This document shows, piece after piece, positions 6,033 through 12,374 of a stretch of DNA of 12,374 nt (position 1 is the first letter of the stretch; the number at the start of each line of letters is the position of its first letter). The DNA lies in NCBI GenBank assembly GCA_050699055.1, contig JBOHCT010000133.1, forward strand, positions 1-12,374. The letters run 5' to 3'. The position numbers and the translations under genes were made by a program. Under the pieces are notes generated by a model. It saw only the letters and a program-made list of their open reading frames with translations, did no database searches and was not told the DNA's origin. This stretch comes from JBOHCT01 sp050699055. GTDB lineage: Bacteria; Actinomycetota; Actinomycetes; Streptosporangiales; JBOHCT01.

Positions 6033-6728
6033 ATGGCAAGCAATGAGGGGGCGCGAGGCCGCGCGCCAAGAGCGCCGTCAATACCCCGCCCGCGCCACCT
6101 CACGCTCGCCGAGTTCGTCCTCGACGAGATCCGGCAACGCATCGTCCTCGGACGGCTGGAGCCGGGCGCACGCATCGAGGTCGACAAGCTGGCGGAGGAT
6201 CTCGGGAGCAGCCGAATCCCTGTCCGCGAGGCTGTCCGCCGCCTGGAGGCCGAAGGCCTGGTCGTCAGCATCCCCAGGCGTGGCGTCATCGTGACGGAGG
6301 TGCACGCGCAGGACATCGACGACGCCTACGAACTCCTCGAGTCGGTGGAACTCCTAGCCGCGCAGCGCGCGGTGAAGAGCGCCACGCCGGAGGTGCTCGG
6401 CACCATGCGGTACTGGGCTGACGAGATGGACCGCCTGGTCGACCTCCCGCGCTCGGAGGAGATGCTGGTCGCTCATCGGTCGTTTCACTTCGCGATGTTC
6501 GAGACGGTCGGCGAGGGCATCTTGCTTCGGCATCTGCGCATGCTCTGGCACGCCTGTGAGCGGTTCCTCGCGGCGTCGATGCCCGACCCGGAACGAGCGG
6601 AAAGCGCCCATCGCGAACACGGTCAGCTCATCGAGCTACTCGACCAACGCGACGTCGCCGGGCTCACCGGACTGATCCGCCACCATCTGAGAGCAAGCTG
6701 CGAACGCGCACACCGCCGCCTCGAGTAG
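6033..6728 (+). CDS. GntR-family transcriptional regulator, FCD subfamily
   Basis: This 231-residue regulator has an N-terminal winged helix (about 23-88) with the hallmark 'LAEDLGSSRIPVREAVRRLEAEGLV' (53-77), where the recognition helix contains Ser60-Arg61-Ile62-Pro63-Val64-Arg65-Glu66. An FCD effector domain follows (about 95-225), a helical bundle that usually binds a carboxylate through a metal. His152, His196 and His218 sit at the usual metal positions; the Asp expected four residues before His152 is His148, so the site may be all-His. Start ATG 6033 has GGAGG 12 bases upstream. The gene is between the importer and the converging catabolic operon and so is well placed to control both. 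Candidate operators at its own and at the importer promoter support repression of at least these two. FCD domains commonly sense organic acids, so the effector may be a pathway product. Confidence 0.88.
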   Translation: MASNEGARGRAPRAPSIPRPRHLTLAEFVLDEIRQRIVLGRLEPGARIEVDKLAEDLGSSRIPVREAVRRLEAEGLVVSIPRRGVIVTEVHAQDIDDAYELLESVELLAAQRAVKSATPEVLGTMRYWADEMDRLVDLPRSEEMLVAHRSFHFAMFETVGEGILLRHLRMLWHACERFLAASMPDPERAESAHREHGQLIELLDQRDVAGLTGLIRHHLRASCERAHRRLE

Positions 6729-6765
6729 ACCCCCACCTAGGCCATGATCCCTTTCAGGTGAGCTG

Positions 6766-6789
6766 GGACGGCCATTCGTGGCACCGTCC
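6766..6789. terminator. Hairpin with TTCG tetraloop between convergent operons
   Basis: The 97-base gap between the gntR stop and the convergent hydrolase stop holds GGACGG-CCA-TTCG-TGG-CA-CCGTCC. This can fold into a nine-pair stem with a two-base bulge and a very stable TTCG loop. The structure works on both strands, as a shared terminator should. There is no T-run on either side, so it would be a GC-rich non-canonical terminator. Nothing else was seen in this gap. Confidence 0.4.
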
Positions 6790-6825
6790 GTGCGTCCAAA
6801 ACGGATCTTGGAAATGTGCTGGGAG

Positions 6826-8286
6826 TCAGTACGCTGCGGTCCCGCCGGTGCTGCGAATGTCCGCCGCGACGGTGAGCGGCTCCGAGGAATCGCCGACGGT
6901 GACCACTTGCATGCCTGACCAGAGGCTCCACAGTGGAACGTCGCTGGTCGCGACTGCGTTCGCGAGTGCGGCACGGTCAGCGGCGGGGAATCCTTCCTCG
7001 ATCTCCAGGGCACCGCCTGACCCGCGAGCCCACCGGGGAGCGAGGATCGCGTCCGCCGGCGACGCACCGCGGAGGAGCCGCTGGACGACCTGAGCGTTCC
7101 AGGGCATCTGGCTCTCTCCCCCGGGCGTGGCGCCCATCAGGGCGGGCCGGCCGTCGGCCGGGCCGAGGGACCAGGCGTGCAGGGTGGTGACGGGACGGCG
7201 TCGGAGGTGGGGGAAGTTCGGGTGCCCCGGCTCCGACGAGAAGCCTCGGCCGGCCCGGTTCGCGAGGACGAGCGCGTGCGGTTCGAGGACGATGCCGCTG
7301 CCGAAGGTGGGGTGGGAGTTCGAGTGGACGACCACGACGGCGTTGCCGTCGGCGTCCGCGGCCGTGATGACAGACGTTCCCGCGTCGCCGTGGATGTCCC
7401 CCACATCACGGTCACGGGCGGCGACGGCACCCTCGACGGCCTTCCACAACGTGACGGCGTCCGCCGCGGCTCCCGCCTCCGCCAACGCACCCAGCAGGGA
7501 GGGCCCGTGTGTAGGGGCGGGGGTCGCGCACAGGCGACGGCCTGCCACCGTGGCGCGGATCGGCTCTTCCCACCTGGCCTCGGCGCGTGACAGGTCCTCG
7601 GCGGTGATGACACCCCCGCGGGCGTGGACGGCGGCGACAAGGGCGTCGCCGATCGGGCCGGCGAACAGGTCGGCCTCTCTCCGGACGAACTCGTCGAGCA
7701 CGTGCGCGAGTCCCGGCACGGTGACGCGGGAGCCGACGGGGATCGGGCGGCCCCGCGGAAGGTAGGCGGTGCCGTTCGGGTTCTGCTGTTCCAGCAGCTC
7801 GCGGGAACGGCGGAGGTACCTGTCGTTCACCGGCGACCAGGAGAAACCTCGGTTCGCGAGGTCGGCGGAGGGTCGAGCCGCCCGGGCCAGCCCGAGCGCG
7901 CCCAGCCGCGCCAACGCGGTGTATCCGGCCGGCGCGCCAGGAACCCCGACGGCCAGTCCTCCGGTGGTCGGCAGCGCCCCTTGCCGCCGCACGGTATCCC
8001 CCAGCGCCGCCGGCGCCGGGCCGACAGCCACCAGGGCCCGCGGCGGATGGCCTGGCCGCAGGCACAGCGCGACGAGGTCACCCGCAAGCCCGCACTTCGG
8101 TGGCAGCAGCACCGTCTCGGCCAGAGCGGCGGCGAGCGCGGCGTCGAAGGCGTTTCCGCCGGCAAGGAATGCGTCCCGCCCCACCCATGCGGCCTCGGGG
8201 GCCGTCGCTGAGACGACCCCCCTCGTGCCCCGGCTCGTGCACTTCTCCGCCACCCCGGAGGCAAGCGGCGGGACCGTGTGGCTCAC
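6826..8286 (-). CDS. Intracellular gamma-glutamyltransferase-fold amidohydrolase
   Basis: A 486-residue Ntn-hydrolase of the gamma-glutamyltransferase (GGT) family, normally made as a precursor that cuts itself before a catalytic Thr. Visible family parts are 'AGGNAFDAALAAAL' (42-55), 'TSVITAADADGNAV' (304-317) with the presumed nucleophile Thr304, 'TFGSGIVLE' (327-335), and 'GATPGGESQMPWNAQV' (385-400). Two signature elements differ. The RExAP motif that holds the gamma-glutamyl carboxylate in true GGT reads 'VGPAPA' (88-93) with no Arg, and the 'SSM' oxyanion segment reads Thr367-Thr368-Leu369. There is no signal peptide, so it acts in the cytoplasm. A true glutathione function is therefore unlikely; a hydrolase of a different amide is more probable, in the way HpxW (oxamate amidohydrolase) is a GGT-fold enzyme. 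It starts with GTG directly after the dehydrogenase stop (TGAGTG), with no clear ribosome site, so it is probably expressed by re-initiation. Confidence 0.8.
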   Translation of the reverse strand: MSHTVPPLASGVAEKCTSRGTRGVVSATAPEAAWVGRDAFLAGGNAFDAALAAALAETVLLPPKCGLAGDLVALCLRPGHPPRALVAVGPAPAALGDTVRRQGALPTTGGLAVGVPGAPAGYTALARLGALGLARAARPSADLANRGFSWSPVNDRYLRRSRELLEQQNPNGTAYLPRGRPIPVGSRVTVPGLAHVLDEFVRREADLFAGPIGDALVAAVHARGGVITAEDLSRAEARWEEPIRATVAGRRLCATPAPTHGPSLLGALAEAGAAADAVTLWKAVEGAVAARDRDVGDIHGDAGTSVITAADADGNAVVVVHSNSHPTFGSGIVLEPHALVLANRAGRGFSSEPGHPNFPHLRRRPVTTLHAWSLGPADGRPALMGATPGGESQMPWNAQVVQRLLRGASPADAILAPRWARGSGGALEIEEGFPAADRAALANAVATSDVPLWSLWSGMQVVTVGDSSEPLTVAADIRSTGGTAAY

Positions 8287-9726
8287 TCAGAGCGCTCGTA
8301 TGCCGACGTGTTTGACCTGGGAGAACGCCTCCATCGCGTACCGGATGCCTTCGCGTCCCACGCCGCTCTGGCCGTAGCCGCCGAAGGGGTAGACGTCGAG
8401 GCGGAACCTGGTCGGTTCGTTGATCCACACCGAGCCGGCGTGCAGCTCGCGGGCCGCGCGGGTGGCGTCCCCCAAGCTCCGGGTGAAGCAGGACGCCTGG
8501 AGGATCCCCTCGACGCGGTTGGCGTCGGCGATCGCGGCGTCGAGGCCTTCGACCCGCTGGAGGATCGCCACCGGCCCGAACACCTCGTCGCGCAGCAGCG
8601 CCGCGCCGTCCGGTACGTCGGCCAGCAGGGTGGGTCCCAACAGCCGCAGGTTACTGCTGTCTCTGCCGCGCCCGTCCAGCAGCACCTTGGCGCCCCGCTC
8701 CTCCGCGTCGGAGATCATGTCCCGCACGCGTGTCGCCGCCCGGTCGTGCACCACCGGGCCCAGGTCCGTCGCCTCCTCGGAGGGATCGCCGACCACCAGC
8801 CGCCGCGCGGCGGCCACGATCCTGTCGGTGAACTCGTGCACCACGTCGGCGTGCACGAAGATCCGCTGGGCGGAGATGCACTGCTGCCCGCCGGCTTTGA
8901 ACGCGGCGGCGGCGATGCGGGTCGCCGCGTCGTCCAGGTCCGCGTCGGCGAGGACGATGTTCGGTGAGTTGGAGCCGAGCTCGAGGAACACCGGCTTGAC
9001 CCCCGCCCGGGCCAGCACCGACCGTCCTGCCTCCACCCCGCCGGTCAGGCTCACCACCGCCGCGTCCGGGTGTGCGACCAGGTGACCGACCACGTCCGGG
9101 CCGCCGTGCACGACGTTCACCAGGCCCGCAGGCACGCGGTCGGCAAGCAGGCGGGCGAGTTGGTTCGTCAGCGGCGCCCCCTCGGGGGACGGCTTGACCA
9201 CCACCGCGTCGCCGACGGCGAGGGCCGGCGCGAGCTTTTGCACCAGCAGGTTGATCGGCGCGTTGAACGGCGTGACCACCGCGGCGACCCCGTACGGCTC
9301 GCGGAACGTCAGGCTCCACCGGCCCTCGCCGCCCGGCAGCCCATCGACGGGCAGCGTCTCGCCGCCGAAACGGACGATCTCCTCCGCGCACAGCCGCGCC
9401 ACCGCCGCCCCCCGGCGGGCCTCGGCCAGCGCCGCGGGGCGCGGCTTACCGATCGTGCGGACCAGCGTGTCGGCGAGCTCCGCCGCGTGTTCCTCGATCA
9501 CCCCCGCCACGGCCCGCAGCCGCCCCGCGCGTACGTGACCCGGCTCGTCCCGGGCGGCGTGGAACGCCTCTACGGCCGACGCGACGACGCGGTCCACGTC
9601 GGCCGGCCGCGCCTGCTCCACCTCCGCTACCGCCTTGCCGGCGTACGGGTCGACGACCGCAGCGGTCTCCCGACCGTCGTCGAACTCCTCCACTCCCGCG
9701 ATCCACAGCCCATAGCGCTCAGGCAT
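8287..9726 (-). CDS. NAD(P)-dependent aldehyde dehydrogenase
   Basis: A complete 479-residue ALDH-superfamily enzyme that would oxidise an aldehyde to a carboxylic acid. The family's parts are in order: 'PYGVAAVVTPFNAPI' (144-158) with Asn154, 'VVVKPS' (175-180) with Lys178, 'SLTGGVEAG' (226-234), 'LELGSNSPNIV' (248-258) with general base Glu249, 'GGQQCISAQRI' (279-289) with nucleophile Cys283, and 'DEVFGPV' later. Sequence style is close to the lactaldehyde/succinate-semialdehyde-type branch, but the substrate cannot be named. Its ATG at 9726 overlaps the dioxygenase stop by eight bases (ATGCCTGA), with a GGAG about 10 bases upstream. Position right after a ring-cleavage dioxygenase suggests it oxidises a semialdehyde produced by ring opening. 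Confidence 0.9.
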   Translation of the reverse strand: MPERYGLWIAGVEEFDDGRETAAVVDPYAGKAVAEVEQARPADVDRVVASAVEAFHAARDEPGHVRAGRLRAVAGVIEEHAAELADTLVRTIGKPRPAALAEARRGAAVARLCAEEIVRFGGETLPVDGLPGGEGRWSLTFREPYGVAAVVTPFNAPINLLVQKLAPALAVGDAVVVKPSPEGAPLTNQLARLLADRVPAGLVNVVHGGPDVVGHLVAHPDAAVVSLTGGVEAGRSVLARAGVKPVFLELGSNSPNIVLADADLDDAATRIAAAAFKAGGQQCISAQRIFVHADVVHEFTDRIVAAARRLVVGDPSEEATDLGPVVHDRAATRVRDMISDAEERGAKVLLDGRGRDSSNLRLLGPTLLADVPDGAALLRDEVFGPVAILQRVEGLDAAIADANRVEGILQASCFTRSLGDATRAARELHAGSVWINEPTRFRLDVYPFGGYGQSGVGREGIRYAMEAFSQVKHVGIRAL

Positions 9727-10882
9727 CGGCGGTCTTCTCCTGCCGCGCCCCGTCGCCGGCCGCTTTCACGAGGTTGACCTCCAGCCTCGCCAGGAAGCTG
9801 AGCAGCGGATGCACACCAAGCTCACGCAACGCCGCCTCGTCGAGCGCCACCAACGCCGCCCGCTCCGACGGCGCCAGCGGGAACCTGTCGGCAAACCCCT
9901 CACGGTCGCGCAGGAAGTCCACGCCCGCGTCGTGGCTGGAGCGCAGCGCGTACAGCGCCTCGTACAACGCCAGCTGATCCGCCCGCGGCACCGGATAGTG
10001 CGGCTCCTCCTCGACCGGAACCGACCCGTCCGACCACGCGACGATCGCGTAGTTGTGGTGCCACGACGGTTCCAGCCGCGCGAGGTTCGGCGCCCTCTCC
10101 GCCAGCGCCCCCGCCAGGATCAGCCAGGACCTGGCCTCCACGTTGCCCGTACGGTCCAGCGCACCGTCGTCGAGCTCCAGCAGCACCCGCAGGTTCCCCG
10201 CGTTCATGTGCTGCAGCAGATACTCGTCGGTGTGCAGGTCCGGGTTCCCGTACCGCTCGGTCCCCGGATAGTGCGACAGGCCGCCGCTCGCGATCACACA
10301 CAACCGGATGCCCTCCAGCTCCGCCGCTGCCGCCAACGCCCGGCCGAAGGCGTAGCAGCGGTCGCCGCTCGGCTGCGGCGGCACATAGCTGTTGACATAG
10401 ATCGGGATCAGCGGCGTGTCGTCGCCAAACCCGAGAAACGTCAAAGGAATGCCGAACTCGTACCCGATCGGAGCGTTGAGAGACACCGCCGGATCGAAAC
10501 CCTGCCGCTGCAACTGACGCACCAGCCCGGTCGAGGTCTCGCTCGCCACCGGCCACGCGAAATCCCGCCCCGCGAAACTCCCCGCCACCCTCGGGCCCCG
10601 GTGCACCGTGAACGACGGGACACAGTGCAGCAGGAAATTCTGCAGATGATCATTGGCGATGATCACAACAGCGTCCGGCTCCAACGCCCGAAGCTCATCA
10701 CCGATCCCCCGCATCGTCGCCTCGATACGGGCGACCTGCTCATGATCCTCGGTATCAGGAAGCGTAAAAAACTGTGGCGCGTGCGGGACCGCGGCCGCAC
10801 CCACAATTCCGCCCCTAGACCCACCACTAGGCCCACCACTAGGCCCACCACTAGGCCCACCACTAGACCCACCACTAGACAT
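9719..10882 (-). CDS. Class III extradiol dioxygenase, fused LigB-LigA
   Basis: A 387-residue non-haem Fe(II) enzyme of the protocatechuate 4,5-dioxygenase superfamily. The catalytic LigB part (about 26-285) shows the iron ligands His34 ('AVPHAP'), His79 ('IANDH') and Glu249 ('NVEARSWLI'), and the catalytic base His204 ('SGGLSH'). The last ~70 residues ('DREGFADRFPLAPSERAALVALDEAAL', then 'LGVHPLLSFLARL') are a LigA-type small-subunit domain. The two subunits of LigAB are thus in one chain, as in gallate dioxygenases (GalA/DesB, about 420 residues). The substrate is not fixed by this: gallate, another catechol-like or a hydroxylated heterocycle all remain possible. ATG 10882 is chosen because a GGAG lies eight bases upstream and the start overlaps the previous stop by eight bases (ATGTCTAG). 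The same frame is open upstream to 10987 but lies inside the previous gene. The first 25 residues are an unusual Ser-Gly-Gly-Pro repeat. Confidence 0.88.
   Translation of the reverse strand: MSSGGSSGGPSGGPSGGPSGGSRGGIVGAAAVPHAPQFFTLPDTEDHEQVARIEATMRGIGDELRALEPDAVVIIANDHLQNFLLHCVPSFTVHRGPRVAGSFAGRDFAWPVASETSTGLVRQLQRQGFDPAVSLNAPIGYEFGIPLTFLGFGDDTPLIPIYVNSYVPPQPSGDRCYAFGRALAAAAELEGIRLCVIASGGLSHYPGTERYGNPDLHTDEYLLQHMNAGNLRVLLELDDGALDRTGNVEARSWLILAGALAERAPNLARLEPSWHHNYAIVAWSDGSVPVEEEPHYPVPRADQLALYEALYALRSSHDAGVDFLRDREGFADRFPLAPSERAALVALDEAALRELGVHPLLSFLARLEVNLVKAAGDGARQEKTADA
10819..10878. repeat. Five tandem 12-bp repeats coding a Ser-Gly-Gly-Pro tail
   Basis: Five copies of RCCCACCACTAG (R = G or A) lie head to tail; the first and last begin with A, the middle three with G. 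A partial copy (GCCCCTAG) precedes them at 10811. On the minus strand the array encodes residues 2-21 of the dioxygenase (Ser-Gly-Gly with Pro or Ser). Its far end overlaps the last codons of the 2Fe-2S subunit gene. Copies are identical to the base, so it is young or recently homogenised. Because 12 is a multiple of three, copy changes would alter tail length but not the reading frame. Confidence 0.95.
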
Positions 10883-11375
10883 GACTACCACTCCGATCGC
10901 TTTCCCTGGCCCGTATGGTCTCCGCCGCACGGCAAATAGCGCGGACGATGCCGATGTAGCCGGTGCAGCGGCAGATGTTGCCGGCAAGCTCGTAGGCTGC
11001 CTGCTCGGCGTCGACGTCAGGATGCCGGCGCAGGATGTCGAGCACCGAGATCAGCATTCCTGAGGTGCAGAACCCGCACTGCAGCCCGTGCTGTTCGGAG
11101 AAGGCCTCCCGTACCGCGTCGATGACAGGCCCCCGCAAGCCCTCCACTGTAACGACATCCCGCCCCGCACACGATGCCGCGAGGGTGATGCAGGAGCGCA
11201 CCGGCTCCCCGTCCACGAGTACCGTGCACGCCCCACAGACACCGTGCTCGCACCCGAGGTGGGTGCCGGTCAGGTCCATCCGTTCGCGCAGCAGGTCGGC
11301 GAGCGACGTCCGGGCGGGGGCGGTGACCTGATGCTCAGTACCGTTGACGGACAGGGTCGTCTGGACCTCGTTCAT
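10875..11375 (-). CDS. Molybdenum hydroxylase small subunit (two 2Fe-2S clusters)
   Basis: A 166-residue electron-transfer subunit of the xanthine oxidase/CO dehydrogenase-type family. The N-terminal plant-type ferredoxin domain has Cys42, Cys47, Cys50 and Cys62 ('GCEHGVCGAC' at 41-50). The C-terminal helical domain has Cys100, Cys103 ('QCGFC') and Cys135, Cys137 ('ICRCTGY'). All eight cluster ligands are present. It passes electrons between the molybdenum centre and the FAD subunit. Length is normal. ATG 11375 overlaps the FAD-subunit stop by four bases and has GGGAGG seven bases upstream. The stop overlaps the dioxygenase start by eight bases. In such three-gene sets the subunits make an alpha-beta-gamma enzyme that hydroxylates an aldehyde, CO or N-heterocycle. 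Confidence 0.95.
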   Translation of the reverse strand: MNEVQTTLSVNGTEHQVTAPARTSLADLLRERMDLTGTHLGCEHGVCGACTVLVDGEPVRSCITLAASCAGRDVVTVEGLRGPVIDAVREAFSEQHGLQCGFCTSGMLISVLDILRRHPDVDAEQAAYELAGNICRCTGYIGIVRAICRAAETIRARESDRSGSHV

Positions 11376-12232
11376 GTGGTGCCTCCCTGAATCTGTCCCA
11401 GGGCTCGCCAGACCGTGATCCCGTGGCGACGGACGGCGTACCGCTCGTCGGCGGAGCGCGCCGGAACGAGCGAGGCCGCGACGCCGTCCAGCACCTCATC
11501 CTTCGCCACCTCCGCCAATGCCCGGCCGCGCAGGGCGTCGGTCACGGCGGTCACCGACGTGGGGACGTCCGCGGCGGCGCCGAGCCAGATATCCGCCCGG
11601 GAAACCCGACCCCCCTCGAACGAGACGAGCGCGACCGCGAGGGAGTCGCTGAACTCGCCCGGCTTCCTGCATGTCTTGTGGTAGCCCCATCGGGTACCGG
11701 GTGGGGGCCTCGGCACGTACACCGACGTCAGGAACTCCGTGTCGCCGAGAGCGTTCATGAAGAAGCCCTCGGCGAACGACCGCGCCGGGATCTCCCGCGT
11801 ACCGCCGGAGAGTGAGCGGGCCGTGAACGTCGCGCCCAGCGCCGCCATCACGACCGGCCACTCGGCGGACGGGTCCGCGTGTGCGAGGCTGCCGCCGAGT
11901 GTCCCGCGGTTGCGGATCGCGCGGTAGCCGATCCCGGCCGCGACGGCAGGCATCAGGCCACCCGTCAGATCGGGCGTACGGCCGTCCTCGACAGCGCTGT
12001 GGACGACACCCGCTGCATAGCGGCAGCCCCCGGAGTCCTCCTCACTCGCTCCCAAGCCCGCGACACGGCCGACGTCCACGAGCACCTCGGGCACCGCCAG
12101 CCGCAGGGCCATCAGCGGGAGGAGGCTCTGCCCACCGGCGAGGATCTTGGCCTCGTCGCCGTGCTCGTCGAGTACCCCAAGCACCTGGTCGACGGTCTCC
12201 GGCGCCGCGTACCCGAACGGCGCCGGCTTCAT
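11372..12232 (-). CDS. Molybdenum hydroxylase FAD subunit
   Basis: A 286-residue medium subunit. The N-terminal FAD_binding_5 domain shows the FAD loop 'AGGQSLLP' (32-39) and the second loop 'NRGTLGGSLAHADP' (108-121); the C-terminal domain after about residue 175 is the CO-dehydrogenase flavoprotein C-terminal type. It takes electrons from the 2Fe-2S subunit and passes them to the acceptor. ATG 12232 is chosen because it overlaps the upstream stop by four bases (ATGA) and begins with the typical 'MKPAPFGY'; the in-frame ATG at 12286 lies inside the upstream gene. Relatives serve nicotinate, quinoline, isoquinoline, CO and others. Confidence 0.93.
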   Translation of the reverse strand: MKPAPFGYAAPETVDQVLGVLDEHGDEAKILAGGQSLLPLMALRLAVPEVLVDVGRVAGLGASEEDSGGCRYAAGVVHSAVEDGRTPDLTGGLMPAVAAGIGYRAIRNRGTLGGSLAHADPSAEWPVVMAALGATFTARSLSGGTREIPARSFAEGFFMNALGDTEFLTSVYVPRPPPGTRWGYHKTCRKPGEFSDSLAVALVSFEGGRVSRADIWLGAAADVPTSVTAVTDALRGRALAEVAKDEVLDGVAASLVPARSADERYAVRRHGITVWRALGQIQGGTT

Positions 12233-12374
12233 GAGGCCACCCGTTCGTGTTCGGGTGCGCGGGCCGCAGCGTCGAGCGCCCGCCACACCCGCGCCGGGGT
12301 GATCGGCGTGAACGTGATCGCGACGCCGAACGGGCGGAGCGCGTCCGTCACCGCGTTCGCGATCGCGGCGGGAG
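12229..12374 (-). CDS. Molybdenum hydroxylase large subunit, C-terminal fragment
   Basis: The window holds only the last 48 codons, entering from the right edge. The translation runs 'PAAIANAVTDALRPFG' and then 'ITFTPITPARVWRAL', ending in a charged tail. The 'aIanAvtdAl..fGv' and 'PiTp.rvW.al' pattern is the standard end of molybdopterin-binding subunits of the xanthine oxidase/CoxL family. The stop TGA at 12229-12231 overlaps the FAD subunit start. The active site, including the region that distinguishes CO dehydrogenase from other hydroxylases, lies outside the window, so its substrate cannot be judged here. Confidence 0.8.
   Translation of the reverse strand, partial: PAAIANAVTDALRPFGVAITFTPITPARVWRALDAAARAPEHERVAS

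Noticed and set aside
10819..10878. CRISPR array or iteron-type replication origin from the 12-bp repeats
   Set aside because: The units are contiguous with no spacers, too short for CRISPR, and lie within a coding sequence in frame.
9809..10939. Plus-strand open frame opposite the dioxygenase, with a Thr-Arg-Pro repeat
   Set aside because: Arg/Pro/Val/Gln-rich shadow; the repeat is only the antisense reading of the 12-bp array.

Overview
This window is high-GC DNA, most likely from an actinomycete (a filamentous, Streptosporangiales-like host is a guess). The evidence is strong G/C bias at third codon positions, GTG starts, overlapping stop/start junctions and GC-rich spacers. No rRNA, tRNA, transposase, integrase or CRISPR array was seen.

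Left edge (1-1473, minus strand): a small accessory patch. A two-gene toxin-antitoxin module (ribbon-helix-helix/DUF433-type antitoxin, then a DUF5615 PIN-like toxin, joined by a GTGA overlap) lies next to a TetR-family remnant that keeps the ligand-binding domain but has no DNA-binding domain. The antitoxin promoter looks leaderless.

Middle (1636-6728, plus strand): a TenA_E-class TenA homologue, then a NitT/TauT-type ABC importer made of a lipoprotein solute-binding protein, permease, ATPase and a second, different permease, then a GntR/FCD regulator. The solute-binding-protein promoter and the gntR promoter carry nearly the same 12-bp element (two ATAC half-sites, direct repeat, 7-bp period; 10 of 12 bases match). 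In both it starts 6-7 bases downstream of the proposed -10 box, so it is a good candidate operator for this regulator. No TPP riboswitch was recognised, which argues against ordinary thiamine salvage control.

Right half (12374-6826, minus strand, converging on gntR): a very tightly packed catabolic operon with overlapping or abutting genes. In transcription order these are a molybdenum hydroxylase large subunit (only its C-terminus is in the window), FAD subunit and 2Fe-2S subunit; a one-chain LigB-LigA fused class III extradiol dioxygenase; an aldehyde dehydrogenase; and an intracellular gamma-glutamyltransferase-fold hydrolase that has lost the gamma-glutamyl-binding Arg motif. The dioxygenase starts with an unusual Ser-Gly-Gly-Pro tail encoded by a 12-bp tandem repeat.

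Working model (inference): an importer brings in an aromatic, probably N-heterocyclic compound. The Mo enzyme hydroxylates it, the dioxygenase opens the ring, the dehydrogenase oxidises the aldehyde and the Ntn-type hydrolase cuts an amide to release nitrogen. TenA acts on an aminomethyl- or amino-pyrimidine-like substrate or intermediate, and the GntR protein senses a pathway compound. The substrate cannot be read from the sequence.
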